Notes: generated from the letters alone by a model not told the origin. DNA of 36,563 bases from Stutzerimonas stutzeri (GCF_000935215.1 NZ_JXXD01000029.1:1-36563), one strand, 5' to 3'; positions 1 through 7,479 are shown, counted from the stretch's first letter. A program made the numbers and translations.

Positions 1-2
1 TA

Positions 3-110
3 GTGGCGGGCCCAGGCGCGGGCTCGAAGCTCACCAAAGCCAACGAACTCGGCGTGACGGTGCTCGACGAAGCGCAATTCCTCGAGCGTCTCGCACAGCT
101 TGGTTCATAG
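3..110 (+). CDS. ligA: C-terminal end of NAD-dependent DNA ligase (BRCT domain), partial
   Basis: Only the last 35 codons lie in the window; the stop is TAG at 108-110. The peptide runs [17 protein letters not shown] and ends in [10 protein letters not shown]. This is the pattern of the C-terminal BRCT domain of bacterial LigA, where the E. coli enzyme has a closely similar A-G-S-K-L-A-K-A-Q-E-L-G stretch. LigA seals nicks in replication and repair, and its BRCT domain helps it hold DNA. Another BRCT-carrying protein cannot be excluded from so short a piece. In P. aeruginosa the ligase gene lies in the same general chromosomal neighbourhood as gltA, as I recall, which supports the call. Confidence 0.62.
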   Translation: MAGPGAGSKLTKANELGVTVLDEAQFLERLAQLGS

Positions 111-275
111 CACGTCAGCAACGCCTCATCCCAGCGAGCTTCGCTGTCATACCCGCTCCCCAAATGTTTCACCGAATTGATGGGAGCGGCCTTCGGCGGG
201 AATGCGTTAGCAAAGCTCGCCAGCAGTGAGCGAGCCCCTTTGACTTCAGGTCAGGGAACAGCTGCAGCTTTCCCC
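111..275. other. Intergenic stretch between ligA end and fliC promoter region
   Basis: No coding frame is supportable here. Two small hairpins are visible: CAGCGA (132-137) with TCGCTG (141-146), and GCTCGC (215-220) with GCGAGC (230-235), the latter followed by CCCTTT. Either could end transcription from the upstream ligase gene, but neither has a good T-run. Confidence 0.4.
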
Positions 276-302
276 TAAAGTTTTCCTCGCCTCACCCGAA
301 AA
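276..302 (+). promoter_or_regulatory. Second, degenerate sigma-28 (FliA)-type promoter upstream of fliC
   Basis: TAAAGTTT at 276-283 is a perfect sigma-28 -35 element. It is followed by 11 bases and then CCCGAAAA at 295-302, which matches 6 of 8 bases of the GCCGATAA -10 element at the canonical spacing. It lies 110 bases upstream of the better site. It could be an accessory promoter or a decayed copy. Confidence 0.35.
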
Positions 303-385
303 GCTAGACAAGCAAGTCCGCAGTATGGATGTGCTGGCGTAGCGTTGGAGCGGTACCGGGCTCACGAAAAAGTTCGAATCTGCCC

Positions 386-412
386 TAAAGCCAACCCAAA
401 CGGCGCCGATAA
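386..412 (+). promoter_or_regulatory. Sigma-28 (FliA) promoter of fliC
   Basis: TAAA (386-389), 15 bases, then GCCGATAA (405-412): an exact match to the core of the enterobacterial and Pseudomonas FliA consensus. It would give a leader of about 90 bases before the fliC start at 512. Flagellin is the classic late, FliA-dependent flagellar gene, so motif and context agree. Confidence 0.88.
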
Positions 413-511
413 GCTAATCGAATGCGAACTCAATGGGTGCCTGGGCACAAGCCGGCCCGGAGTCGCAAGCTCAGGCAACCAAAGTAACTAGCGCCCTTGG
501 AGGCAAACACC

Positions 512-1999
512 ATGGCTCTTACCGTCAATACCAACATCGCATCGCTGAACACTCAGCGTAACCTCAGCAACTCTTCCAACGCTCTGGCAACCTCCATGCA
601 GCGCCTGTCCACTGGTAGTCGCATCAACAGTGCGAAGGACGATGCTGCGGGATTGCAGATTTCCAACCGCCTGACCAGCCAGATTAACGGGTTGGGTGTC
701 GCTGTTCGAAATGCCAACGATGGTATTTCTCTGGCTCAAACTGCTGAAGGCGCCATGCAGCAGTCGACCAATCTCCTTCAGCGTATGCGTGACCTCGCGC
801 TCCAATCCGCAAATGGTTCGAACTCGGATTCTGAACGAAAGGCACTTAATCAAGAAGTAAATCAGCTAAAAGAAGAGCTTAATCGGATTTCTGATACCAC
901 TACTTTTGGTGGGCGTAAACTTCTAAATGGCGATTTCGAAAAGGTCGCATTTCAAGTCGGCTCGCAAGCGAATGAAACTATTAGCTTTGGTATTACATCA
1001 ACTAACTCGGCTACGCTGGGTAATAATAAGTATGATGCCGCTGGATCTATCGCGGGTGATGCATTAGTTACGGGCGTAGCTAATAACGGCATCACTGCTG
1101 TAGCAGCTACCGATAACTTCAAGATTTCCGATGCCAGTGGAACAACGGCGGCAATTGAGTACGGCGCTAATGCTACGTCAAAAACGATTGCTAGCGCCAT
1201 CAATGCTGCGACGGCAACCGCTGGTGTGGGTGTGCAAGCTACAGTAAAAAATGAAGTAACTCTTTCTGAGTTTGCTGCTGAGGTAAGCGGCGGCTCGTTC
1301 TCGATGAATCTGAATGGGAAAACGATTCAGGTCGATAATTTCAATATTAACGATCTCACTTCGCTGCGAAATCAAGTGAACGCAGCTGGCGCTGATGTGA
1401 CGGCATCTTTTGGTGTTGCTGCTGACGGGACAGTCGATAAGACCCAAATAGTGCTGTCGGGAAAGGATGATATTAAGATTTCGTTTAGCGGTACGGAGAG
1501 TGATGGCTCTACCGCCCTGGCAGATGCTGCTTTCAAAATAAATCCAAACGGCACTGGCAATGAAGATGCATTAGTTGCCGGGCAAACTGCCGTTGGTAAG
1601 ATTGAGCTTGCCGGCACATCTGAGTTCTCCTTTAGTGGAGCGAGCACCGAAGTTTTTGACGCGGCCGGAGCAGATTCCTCCATTGACTCCGTAGCTAATA
1701 TTTCGGTACTCACGGCTGAGGATGCCCAGAGCTCTATCGATGTGATTGATGCCGCGCTGAAATCAATTGATTCTCAGCGTGCCGATCTTGGTGCAGTGCA
1801 AAACCGATTCGAAAATACTATTGCTAATCTACAGAATATCTCCGAAAACGTTTCTGCGGCCCGCGGCCGTATCCAAGATACCGACTTTGCTGCCGAAACC
1901 GCGAATCTGAGCAAGAACCAGATTCTGCAGCAAGCCGGCACCGCGATCCTGGCTCAGGCCAAGCAGCTGCCGCAGGCCGTTCTCAGCCTGCTGCAGTAA
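512..1999 (+). CDS. fliC: Flagellin, filament subunit
   Basis: 495 residues. The N-terminal D0/D1 helices (about 1-140, opening [13 protein letters not shown]) and the C-terminal D1/D0 helices (about 410-495, ending P-Q-A-V-L-S-L-L-Q) are standard flagellin. The middle (about 140-410) is the variable, surface-exposed part and holds two stretches resembling flagellin_IN repeats (around 205-245 and 260-300). No cysteine is seen. The ATG at 512 is chosen because GGAGG sits at 499-503 and the protein then starts with the invariant motif; a TTG at 497 is in frame but overlaps that ribosome site. From about 830 to 1860 codon use turns AT-rich, unlike both ends and the neighbours, suggesting recombination in the variable domain. 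The protein is exported and polymerises under the FliD cap. Confidence 0.96.
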   Translation: MALTVNTNIASLNTQRNLSNSSNALATSMQRLSTGSRINSAKDDAAGLQISNRLTSQINGLGVAVRNANDGISLAQTAEGAMQQSTNLLQRMRDLALQSANGSNSDSERKALNQEVNQLKEELNRISDTTTFGGRKLLNGDFEKVAFQVGSQANETISFGITSTNSATLGNNKYDAAGSIAGDALVTGVANNGITAVAATDNFKISDASGTTAAIEYGANATSKTIASAINAATATAGVGVQATVKNEVTLSEFAAEVSGGSFSMNLNGKTIQVDNFNINDLTSLRNQVNAAGADVTASFGVAADGTVDKTQIVLSGKDDIKISFSGTESDGSTALADAAFKINPNGTGNEDALVAGQTAVGKIELAGTSEFSFSGASTEVFDAAGADSSIDSVANISVLTAEDAQSSIDVIDAALKSIDSQRADLGAVQNRFENTIANLQNISENVSAARGRIQDTDFAAETANLSKNQILQQAGTAILAQAKQLPQAVLSLLQ

Positions 2000-2010
2000 G
2001 CGAGGCTCAC

Positions 2011-2037
2011 CGATGGGGTGGTCAGTCCACCCCATCG
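2011..2037 (+). terminator. Hairpin after fliC
   Basis: CGATGGGGTGG (2011-2021) pairs perfectly over 11 bp with CCACCCCATCG (2027-2037) around a 5-base loop. No T-run follows, so it may act as a terminator or as a 3' stabiliser of the abundant flagellin mRNA. Confidence 0.6.
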
Positions 2038-2056
2038 ATTCATTGAGAGGTGAATC

Positions 2057-2407
2057 ATGGACGTCGCAAGAGCAGCGAGTGCCACGCTTGCGTCATCCTC
2101 GTCGAGCAACGCGATGCCCAGCTTTCGTCAGGAAGCTGGGCTTTCTTCGTTGCAGGGCGAAGGTGGTTCTGGCAAGGCTCCACAGAAAGTAGATGTAAAC
2201 GAAGCAGTAGAGCGCATTCGCACGCAGGTGCAGACCTTGCAGCGCGATTTGAACTTCAGCGTGGATGATTCCACCGGTCAGGTTGTGGTGCAGGTGCTGG
2301 ATGGCGACTCGGGCAAGGTGGTGCGGCAGATTCCGTCCGAGGATATCCTGCGCCTGGCCGAGCGACTGGATGAAATGCGCAGCCTGTTATTCGAGGCTAA
2401 GGCCTAG
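2057..2407 (+). CDS. flaG: FlaG family flagellar protein
   Basis: 116 residues. The first 50 are low-complexity and Ser/Ala/Gly-rich. The rest is the FlaG domain: a helix (about 48-68), then an N-F-S-V-D-D-S-T-G segment and V-V-R-Q-I-P-S-E-D-I-L near residue 95. FlaG proteins are encoded between flagellin and cap genes in polar-flagellated bacteria and have been linked to filament length. The ATG at 2057 follows GAGAGGTGA. A longer-looking overlapping frame from 2050 has no family match and is ignored. It sits between fliC and fliD in the usual Pseudomonas order. Confidence 0.9.
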   Translation: MDVARAASATLASSSSSNAMPSFRQEAGLSSLQGEGGSGKAPQKVDVNEAVERIRTQVQTLQRDLNFSVDDSTGQVVVQVLDGDSGKVVRQIPSEDILRLAERLDEMRSLLFEAKA

Positions 2408-2423
2408 CGGCACGTTTCTTGTT
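2408..2423 (+). promoter_or_regulatory. Possible sigma-54 (RpoN) promoter upstream of fliD
   Basis: The run CGGCACG-TTTC-TTGTT fits the sigma-54 pattern TGGCACG-N4-TTGCW except at the first base and at the -12 dinucleotide, which is GT instead of GC (GG at 2409-2410, GT at 2421-2422). It starts on the base after the flaG stop, 50 bases before the fliD start. RpoN/FleQ control of flagellar genes is established in Pseudomonas, but the GC-to-GT change weakens the site. Confidence 0.35.
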
Positions 2424-2472
2424 TGGTTTTCGATCCAATACGGTCGTGTGGTTTATTTGACGAGGTGAAGCT

Positions 2473-3921
2473 ATGGCAAGCGTATCAGGCATCGGTTCCG
2501 GGATCGACATCGACAGCATCGTGGCCAGCATGGTGGCTGCCGAGCGCGCGCCCAAGGAAACCCAGCTTGCAACCCTCGAAAAGAAGACCACTACGCAGAT
2601 CACGGCGGTTGGTGCGCTAAAGGGTGCAATCAGTGATTTCCAAACTGCACTGGGTGCGTTGAACAAGCCAGAGCTGTTCCAAGCGCGCTCGGCTACTTCC
2701 AGCAAGTCGGACCTCGTCGGCGTTACGGCGTCAACCGCCGCGGGAGCTGGCAGCTATCAACTGGAAGTCAAATCACTGGCGAGCAGCAGCAAGGTTGCAT
2801 TGGCAGCGATTCCCAATACGGCCGAAGCCCCGGCGCGTTTTACCAGTGGAACGTTCGAGGTCTCGCTTGGCGTGCCAGGCATCCCGCCCGCGCCGAACAC
2901 CAAGGAATCCTTTTCTGTCACGATTGACGAAAACACCAACACGCTCGCCGGTGTGCGTGATGCAATCAACACGGCCGGGAAAGACATGGGTGTTAGCGCC
3001 ACCATTGTCACGGACGAGTATGGTTCTCGACTGGTGCTGAGTAGCAGCAAGACGGGCGCAGGGCGCGATATTACCGTCACTGCAACCGGGGCAGACGAAC
3101 CTGGGCTCATCGGTCTTTCCGCATTGAACTTCGACGGTACCTCAGGCACCGGCAAAGATGCTCGCGTGTTGACCTCGGCACAGAGTGCTGAATTGTATGT
3201 CGACGGTTTGAAGGTAATCAGCGAGACCAACAAAGTCGATGGTGCCATTGAGGGCGTCACGCTCGACCTTAAGGCCAAAACCGTTGCAAACGAACCGCTG
3301 ACTATCGCGGTGGCGGAAGACAAGGCGGGGGTTAAAAACCAGATCCAGACCTTTGTCGACAGCTACAACAAGCTGATCGGCGTGATCAATGCGCAGACCA
3401 AGGTTACATCGGTGGGTGAGGGTAAGGCGCCCGTAACAGGCGCATTGGTGGGCGATGCCACGGCGCGCACCTTGCTCAATACGATTCGCAACGAGCTGGT
3501 TAACGTGCAGGGTGATGGTGCACTGCGTGCGCTGACCGATATTGGTATCACCACACAGAAGGATGGCACGCTCGCCATTGACAGCGCCAAGCTGGACAAG
3601 GCGATGGCCGGTAATTTCGGCGAATTGTCGGGCCTGTTCACAGGTGACAAGGGGTTGGCTTCCAGGCTTGATGCGAAGCTGAAGCCATACACCGAGACCG
3701 GTGGAATACTCGAGCAGCGCAACAAGGCAATGACCGAGACGATCACCAAGATAGATGATCAGAAAGAGGCGCTCACCCGCCGTATCACCTCGCTTCAGGA
3801 GCGACTGTACAAGCAGTTCAATGCAATGGATCTGTTGGTGGGGCAGTTGTCTAATACGTCTTCGAGCCTTCTCGCGTCGCTGGAGAACCTGCCTTGGGCA
3901 GGAAGCAATTCGAAAAAGTAG
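2473..3921 (+). CDS. fliD: Flagellar filament cap / hook-associated protein 2
   Basis: 482 residues. The FliD N-terminal domain opens with S-G-I-G-S-G-I-D-I-D-S-I-V, followed by a coiled region (about 20-60). The FliD C-terminal domain (about 225-465) ends in a heptad-rich helix with R-I-T-S-L-Q-E-R-L-Y-K-Q-F. A flagellin_IN-like segment lies near 145-185. FliD caps the filament, helps flagellin fold at the tip and, in Pseudomonas, can act as a mucin adhesin. The ATG at 2473 follows GAGGTGAAGCT. Codon use is GC-rich throughout, in contrast to the middle of fliC. Confidence 0.95.
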   Translation: MASVSGIGSGIDIDSIVASMVAAERAPKETQLATLEKKTTTQITAVGALKGAISDFQTALGALNKPELFQARSATSSKSDLVGVTASTAAGAGSYQLEVKSLASSSKVALAAIPNTAEAPARFTSGTFEVSLGVPGIPPAPNTKESFSVTIDENTNTLAGVRDAINTAGKDMGVSATIVTDEYGSRLVLSSSKTGAGRDITVTATGADEPGLIGLSALNFDGTSGTGKDARVLTSAQSAELYVDGLKVISETNKVDGAIEGVTLDLKAKTVANEPLTIAVAEDKAGVKNQIQTFVDSYNKLIGVINAQTKVTSVGEGKAPVTGALVGDATARTLLNTIRNELVNVQGDGALRALTDIGITTQKDGTLAIDSAKLDKAMAGNFGELSGLFTGDKGLASRLDAKLKPYTETGGILEQRNKAMTETITKIDDQKEALTRRITSLQERLYKQFNAMDLLVGQLSNTSSSLLASLENLPWAGSNSKK

Positions 3922-3940
3922 GCCAGACTGCTTATACAAG

Positions 3941-3962
3941 AACCGCCGGTAGGCGGTTTTTT
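3941..3962 (+). terminator. Rho-independent terminator after fliD
   Basis: AACCGCC (3941-3947), loop GGTA, GGCGGTT (3952-3958), then a T-run to 3962. A classic intrinsic terminator that separates fliD from fliS. Confidence 0.85.
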
Positions 3963-3977
3963 GTTTGCAAAACAAAC

Positions 3978-4004
3978 TCAAGTCCTGCGCCAAATGACCG
4001 ATAA
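3978..4004 (+). promoter_or_regulatory. Candidate sigma-28 promoter of fliS-fliT
   Basis: TCAA (3978-3981), 15 bases, ACCGATAA (3997-4004). The -10 matches 7 of 8 consensus bases and the -35 core matches 3 of 4, at exact sigma-28 spacing. It lies just after the fliD terminator and 40 bases before fliS, so the chaperone genes probably have their own late promoter. Confidence 0.55.
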
Positions 4005-4043
4005 ACAGGTATGTGAGATCGATGTGGCAAGGGGCTCATCCAA

Positions 4044-4430
4044 ATGAATGCTATGGCAGCAATGCGGCAATACCAGCAGGTTGGCGTAAAAGCCCAGGTT
4101 ACCGAGGCCGACCCGCATCGCCTGATTCAGATGCTGATGCAAGGTGGTTTGGATCGTATCGCTCAGGCCAAAGGTGCGATGGAGCGTGAGGCTTTCGCTG
4201 AGAAGGGTGTGCTGATCGGCAAGGCCATCAATATCATCGGTGGGCTGCGTGATGCGCTGGATCAGGATGTTGGCGGCGAGCTGGCGGCCAACCTTGATCG
4301 TCTGTATGAATACATGACGATGCGCCTGTTCGAAGCGAGCCGGCATAATGATGTCGACAAACTGAACGAGGTGGGCAAGCTTCTGGGTGAGATAAAGCTG
4401 GCTTGGGATCAGATCGCGCCTAGGGGCTGA
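4044..4430 (+). CDS. fliS: Flagellin export chaperone FliS
   Basis: 128 residues, all helical, the usual length for FliS. Family features are the early R-Q-Y-Q segment, H-R-L-I-Q-M-L-M-Q-G near residue 25, the G-K-A-I-N-I-I-G-G-L-R helix near 60 and the L-Y-E-Y-M segment near 90. FliS binds the C-terminal helices of flagellin in the cytoplasm, prevents premature polymerisation and delivers it to the export gate. The ATG at 4044 has AAGGGG about 12 bases upstream. fliT follows after 46 bases. Confidence 0.93.
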   Translation: MNAMAAMRQYQQVGVKAQVTEADPHRLIQMLMQGGLDRIAQAKGAMEREAFAEKGVLIGKAINIIGGLRDALDQDVGGELAANLDRLYEYMTMRLFEASRHNDVDKLNEVGKLLGEIKLAWDQIAPRG

Positions 4431-4476
4431 TTCACCTGAAGCTGGCTTGCTGGCTTACCGCGTTTTCGGGGAAAAG

Positions 4477-4770
4477 ATGTCGTTGAAGAAGCAAGCCTTC
4501 GCCGCGTTGGCGCAAAAGCTCCGCGGCGCACTGAGCGCAGGGGAGTGGGATGCGGTCAGCTCGCTGGATCATGAGTGCAGCGCGCTGGTGGCATCATTGT
4601 GCGACGAAGATGCAGCTGATGCCGGGCTGCGTGCGGAAATCGACGCAGTGGCGGCTCTGTATGATGAGCTTCAGCGGGCGGGGCGCGCTGAGCGTGAGCG
4701 GCTGGCCGCGGAGCTGACCAGGCTGAATCAGGCCAAGCAGGTCAGCCGCGCTTACGGGTCGTTAGGCTAG
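4477..4770 (+). CDS. fliT: FliT-type flagellar chaperone
   Basis: 97 residues, predicted all-helical with strong heptad character (A-L-Y-D-E-L-Q-R-A-G-R-A-E-R-E-R-L-A). Size, helical nature and position right after fliS fit FliT, the chaperone of the cap protein FliD. This family is poorly conserved, so the call rests largely on context. The ATG at 4477 is preferred because GGGGA lies 5 bases before it; an in-frame start at 4447 would add ten residues without a ribosome site. P. aeruginosa carries a comparable small gene after fliS and before fleQ; here no fleQ follows. Confidence 0.7.
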   Translation: MSLKKQAFAALAQKLRGALSAGEWDAVSSLDHECSALVASLCDEDAADAGLRAEIDAVAALYDELQRAGRAERERLAAELTRLNQAKQVSRAYGSLG

Positions 4771-4835
4771 ACGCCCGTCACGCTGGATTCTTCGCGCGGC
4801 GAAGAGCTGGGCGGTACCGAGGGTGCGTGGAGTAG

Positions 4836-4861
4836 GGTGGATGACGCTTCGCTCATCCACC
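4836..4861. repeat. Palindromic REP-like element between fliT and ppnP
   Basis: GGTGGATGA (4836-4844) pairs perfectly with TCATCCACC (4853-4861) around CGCTTCGC, inside the context GTAGGGTGGATGA. From memory, such GTAGGGTGG palindromes are dispersed in pseudomonad intergenic regions; only one copy is seen here. A second hairpin, TCTTCGC (4789-4795) with GCGAAGA (4799-4805), lies just upstream. Both sit between convergent genes and may end transcription from each side. Confidence 0.5.
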
Positions 4862-4896
4862 GCGAACCCACCGTCTCAGGGAGTGCTCGCTGCGTC

Positions 4897-5178
4897 TCAG
4901 CGGTACTCGCACAGATACGCGGTGTCTACCTTGACCTTCAGCTGAAATTTGCTGTTCGCCGGTACGGTGAACTGGCTGCCGCTGGCAAAGGTTTCCCAGG
5001 CGTCGCTACCCGGCAGTTTCACGTCCAGGCTGCCAGCAACTACGTGCATGACTTCCAGTTGCGCAGTGCCGAATTCGTATTCACCTGGCGCCATGACGCC
5101 GATCGTGGCCGGGCCTTCAGTCATGTCGAAGGCGATGGATTTGACGGTGCCATCGAAGTACTCATTGACCTTGAACAT
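4897..5178 (-). CDS. ppnP: Pyrimidine/purine nucleoside phosphorylase, PpnP (YaiE, DUF1255) family
   Basis: 93 residues, matching the 94 of E. coli PpnP (formerly YaiE). It is a small single-domain cupin: [11 protein letters not shown] near the N-terminus, [12 protein letters not shown] in the middle and Y-L-C-E-Y at the end. The family cleaves several nucleosides with phosphate to free base and ribose-1-phosphate. The start at 5178 is chosen because AAAGGA precedes it and the protein then aligns end to end with the family; the frame is open further upstream without similarity. It lies 77 bases downstream of the DUF486 gene on the same strand. Confidence 0.9.
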   Translation of the reverse strand: MFKVNEYFDGTVKSIAFDMTEGPATIGVMAPGEYEFGTAQLEVMHVVAGSLDVKLPGSDAWETFASGSQFTVPANSKFQLKVKVDTAYLCEYR

Positions 5179-5225
5179 TTGGATTCCTTTGCAGGGTCGG
5201 GAAAAGGGTCGCCAGTATGCCCAAG

Positions 5226-5239
5226 CGCCAGGCCTGGCG
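5226..5239. other. Perfect 14-base palindrome between DUF486 gene and ppnP
   Basis: CGCCAGGCCTGGCG is self-complementary. It lies in the 77-base gap and could form a small hairpin in the minus-strand transcript. No T-run follows, so I do not call a terminator. Confidence 0.3.
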
Positions 5240-5255
5240 TCACCTGGCAGAAGTG

Positions 5256-5597
5256 CTAGCTGCGAAAAATGAAGTAGACCGCTCCGACCATGCAAAGCCC
5301 TGCCCATAGATAATCGAGCTTCAATGGCTGCTGCATGTACAGCACGCTGAACGGAACGAACACCATCAGGGTGATTACCTCCTGCATGATCTTCAGTTGG
5401 CCGATCGACAGCTCGGTATAGCCGATGCGGTTTGCTGGCACCATCAGCATGTATTCGAAGAATGCGATGCCCCAGCTGATCAATGCGGCGATGAGCCAGG
5501 GTTTGCCGTTCAGGCTCTTCAGGTGGCCGTACCAGGCGAAGGTCATGAATAGGTTGGAGCAGCAGAGGAGGGCGGCGGTTTGCAACCAGACAGGCAT
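5256..5597 (-). CDS. DUF486 family small membrane protein (DMT-like)
   Basis: 113 residues with about four hydrophobic segments: roughly 3-21, 34-53, 65-85 and 94-112. The motif [11 protein letters not shown] near residues 17-27 is the DUF486 signature. The family is distantly related to small drug/metabolite transporters, but no substrate is established. The ATG at 5597 is preferred over an in-frame start at 5657 because the protein then begins directly with the first membrane helix, as in the family; the ribosome site is weak either way. Probably co-transcribed with ppnP. Confidence 0.8.
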   Translation of the reverse strand: MPVWLQTAALLCCSNLFMTFAWYGHLKSLNGKPWLIAALISWGIAFFEYMLMVPANRIGYTELSIGQLKIMQEVITLMVFVPFSVLYMQQPLKLDYLWAGLCMVGAVYFIFRS

Positions 5598-5726
5598 GGT
5601 GGGTGTGGGCTCGAAATGATGACGCGCTAGGGTATTTCCAAGCGTTTTCGCCTGCAATGGTGCATCTGGTGCGTAAGCTTCAGCCGGATTATTATCGCGC
5701 CCGTTTTTTCACTGAGTGGCAGTTTT

Positions 5727-5978
5727 ATGGATTGTCGCCCTGGTTGCGGTGCATGCTGTATCGCGCCCTCCATTAGCTCCTCGATACCTGGCATGCCTCA
5801 TGGCAAGCGCGCTGGGGAGCGCTGTATTCAATTAAGCGCTGACTTTCTCTGTTTGCTGTTCGGCGATCCGCGGCGGCCGGCGGTGTGCTCGGCTTTTTCG
5901 GCTGATCCTGTTTGTTGTGGGGAAAACAGGGAGGACGCGATTCGTCTGCTTGGCTGGCTGGAGCAGGCGACGGCGTAG
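5727..5978 (+). CDS. YkgJ family cysteine-cluster protein
   Basis: 83 residues. C-R-P-G-C-G-A-C-C at residues 3-11 and further cysteines (about 33, 42, 54, 63-64) fit the YkgJ/UPF0153 family, thought to bind a metal (zinc or iron) through a cysteine cluster. The pattern C-I-Q-L near 33 and the R-P-x-V-C-S-A-F segment near 50-56 are also typical. The biochemical role is unknown. The ATG at 5727 has only a weak ribosome site (GTGGCAG). It is divergent from the DUF486 gene. Confidence 0.85.
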   Translation: MDCRPGCGACCIAPSISSSIPGMPHGKRAGERCIQLSADFLCLLFGDPRRPAVCSAFSADPVCCGENREDAIRLLGWLEQATA

Positions 5979-5999
5979 CGATAGTGCCGGGTGGTGCTG

Positions 6000-6021
6000 C
6001 CTAGAGGCCTCGTCCTCTAGG
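6000..6021 (+). terminator. Hairpin after the YkgJ-family gene
   Basis: CCTAGAGG (6000-6007) pairs perfectly with CCTCTAGG (6014-6021), loop CCTCGT, followed by GGTTTC. Terminator-like with a weak T-run. Confidence 0.5.
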
Positions 6022-6067
6022 GGTTTCGGCTCGTACTTACGCACTACAACTAATGTCCTTCAAAAGC

Positions 6068-6097
6068 AAAAAAGGCTGCCCCAAAGGCAGCCTTTTT
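6068..6097 (-). terminator. Bidirectional terminator downstream of gltA
   Basis: An A-run plus GGCTGCC (6068-6080), loop CCAAA, GGCAGCC plus a T-run (6086-6097). It is symmetrical, so it gives a T-run on both strands, and lies between the YkgJ-family gene and gltA, which converge. Confidence 0.9.
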
Positions 6098-6115
6098 CGT
6101 GCGCGGGATTGTCGC

Positions 6116-7387
6116 TTAACGCGGTAGGTCGCGCTTGGTGTGACCGGTGTACAGCTGACGCGGACGGCCGATCTTCTGGCCGGAGGCGATCATTTCCTTC
6201 CAGTGGGAGATCCAGCCGACAGTACGCGCCAGGGCGAAGATGACGGTGAACATGCTGGTCGGAATGCCGATGGCCTTGAGGATGATGCCCGAGTAGAAGT
6301 CCACGTTCGGGTACAGGTTGCGCTCGGCGAAGTACGGATCGTTGAGGGCGATCTCTTCCAGCTTCATGGCCAGATCCAGTTGCGGATCGTTGATGCCGAG
6401 CTCGCCCAGAACCTCGTCGCAGGTCTGCTTCATGACCTTGGCGCGCGGATCGAAGTTCTTGTAGACGCGATGGCCGAAGCCCATCAGCTTGAACGGATCG
6501 TTCTTGTCCTTGGCCTTGGCCAGGAATTTCTCGACGTTCGACACGTCGCCGATCTCGTCCAGCATGGTGAGTACGGCTTCGTTCGCGCCGCCGTGTGCCG
6601 GCCCCCACAGAGCGGCGATGCCGGCTGCGATACAGGCGAACGGGTTGGCACCGGTGGAGCCGGCGAGGCGTACTGTGGAAGTCGAGGCATTCTGCTCATG
6701 GTCGGCGTGCAGGATGAAGATGCGATCCATTGCCTTGGCCAGCACCGGGCTGATCGGCTTGATCTCGCACGGAGTGTTGAACATCATGTGCAGGAAGTTT
6801 TCCGAGTAGCTCAGATCGTTGCGCGGATACATCAGCGGCTGACCGATCGAGTACTTGTAAACCATTGCGGCAATGGTCGGCATCTTCGCGACCAGGCGCA
6901 CCGCGGAAATCTCGCGATGGTGCGGGTCGTTGATGTCTAGGGAGTCGTGATAGAAGGCCGAGAGTGCGCCGACTACGCCGCACATGATGGCCATGGGGTG
7001 AGCGTCACGACGGAAGCCATTAAGGAAGGACTTCAGCTGCTCGTGAACCATGGTGTGGTTCTTCACGGTGCTGACGAACTGTGCCTTCTGCTCGGCGGTA
7101 GGCAGTTCGCCGTTCAGCAGCAGGTAGCAGGTTTCCAGGTAGTCGGATTTCTCTGCCAGCTGCTCGATGGGATAGCCGCGGTGCAGCAGGATGCCCTTAT
7201 CGCCGTCGATGTAGGTGATCTTGGACTCGCAAGAGGCGGTCGACATGAAGCCGGGATCGAAGGTGAAGTGACCCGTGGAGGTCAGGCTTCGTACGTCTAT
7301 TACATCAGGCCCTACGGTACCGGTTAAAACGGGCAGTTCGACGGGGGCAGCGCCCTCGATGATCAACTGCGCTTTCTTGTCAGCCAT
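6116..7387 (-). CDS. gltA: Citrate synthase (type II)
   Basis: 423 residues. It condenses oxaloacetate and acetyl-CoA to citrate, the entry step of the TCA cycle. Catalytic residues are in place: H265 in [10 protein letters not shown]306 in G-F-G-H-R-V-Y and D363 in N-V-D-F-Y-S-G. The N-terminal about 50 residues of beta-rich sequence are typical of the hexameric, NADH-inhibited type II enzymes of Gram-negative bacteria. The ATG at 7387 is preceded by AGGAGG on the minus strand. It diverges from sdhC across a 360-base control region and ends at a strong bidirectional terminator. Confidence 0.97.
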   Translation of the reverse strand: MADKKAQLIIEGAAPVELPVLTGTVGPDVIDVRSLTSTGHFTFDPGFMSTASCESKITYIDGDKGILLHRGYPIEQLAEKSDYLETCYLLLNGELPTAEQKAQFVSTVKNHTMVHEQLKSFLNGFRRDAHPMAIMCGVVGALSAFYHDSLDINDPHHREISAVRLVAKMPTIAAMVYKYSIGQPLMYPRNDLSYSENFLHMMFNTPCEIKPISPVLAKAMDRIFILHADHEQNASTSTVRLAGSTGANPFACIAAGIAALWGPAHGGANEAVLTMLDEIGDVSNVEKFLAKAKDKNDPFKLMGFGHRVYKNFDPRAKVMKQTCDEVLGELGINDPQLDLAMKLEEIALNDPYFAERNLYPNVDFYSGIILKAIGIPTSMFTVIFALARTVGWISHWKEMIASGQKIGRPRQLYTGHTKRDLPR

Positions 7388-7445
7388 GTATGGCCTCCTG
7401 TTTTGTGCTTGGAATCATCATGGCCCCCCACGCAGGGCCCGCATC

Positions 7446-7473
7446 ACTATAGAGTGATAAATCGCAAAGTCAA
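7446..7473 (-). promoter_or_regulatory. Sigma-70 promoter of gltA
   Basis: On the minus strand TTGACT (7473-7468) is followed after 16 bases by TATAGT (7451-7446). Both hexamers match consensus at five of six positions, with a leader of about 50 bases to the gltA start. Confidence 0.75.
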
Positions 7474-7479
7474 TTTGCG
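7463..7479. promoter_or_regulatory. Operator-like palindrome over the gltA -35 box
   Basis: CGCAAA (7463-7468), GTCAA, TTTGCG (7474-7479) is a perfect inverted repeat with a 5-base centre. It overlaps the -35 hexamer of the gltA promoter, where a bound repressor would block polymerase. I do not recognise the cognate regulator. Confidence 0.45.

Noticed and set aside
497-511. Longer FliC starting at TTG 497
   Set aside because: It would place the GGAGG ribosome site inside the coding region and add five residues before the invariant flagellin N-terminus.
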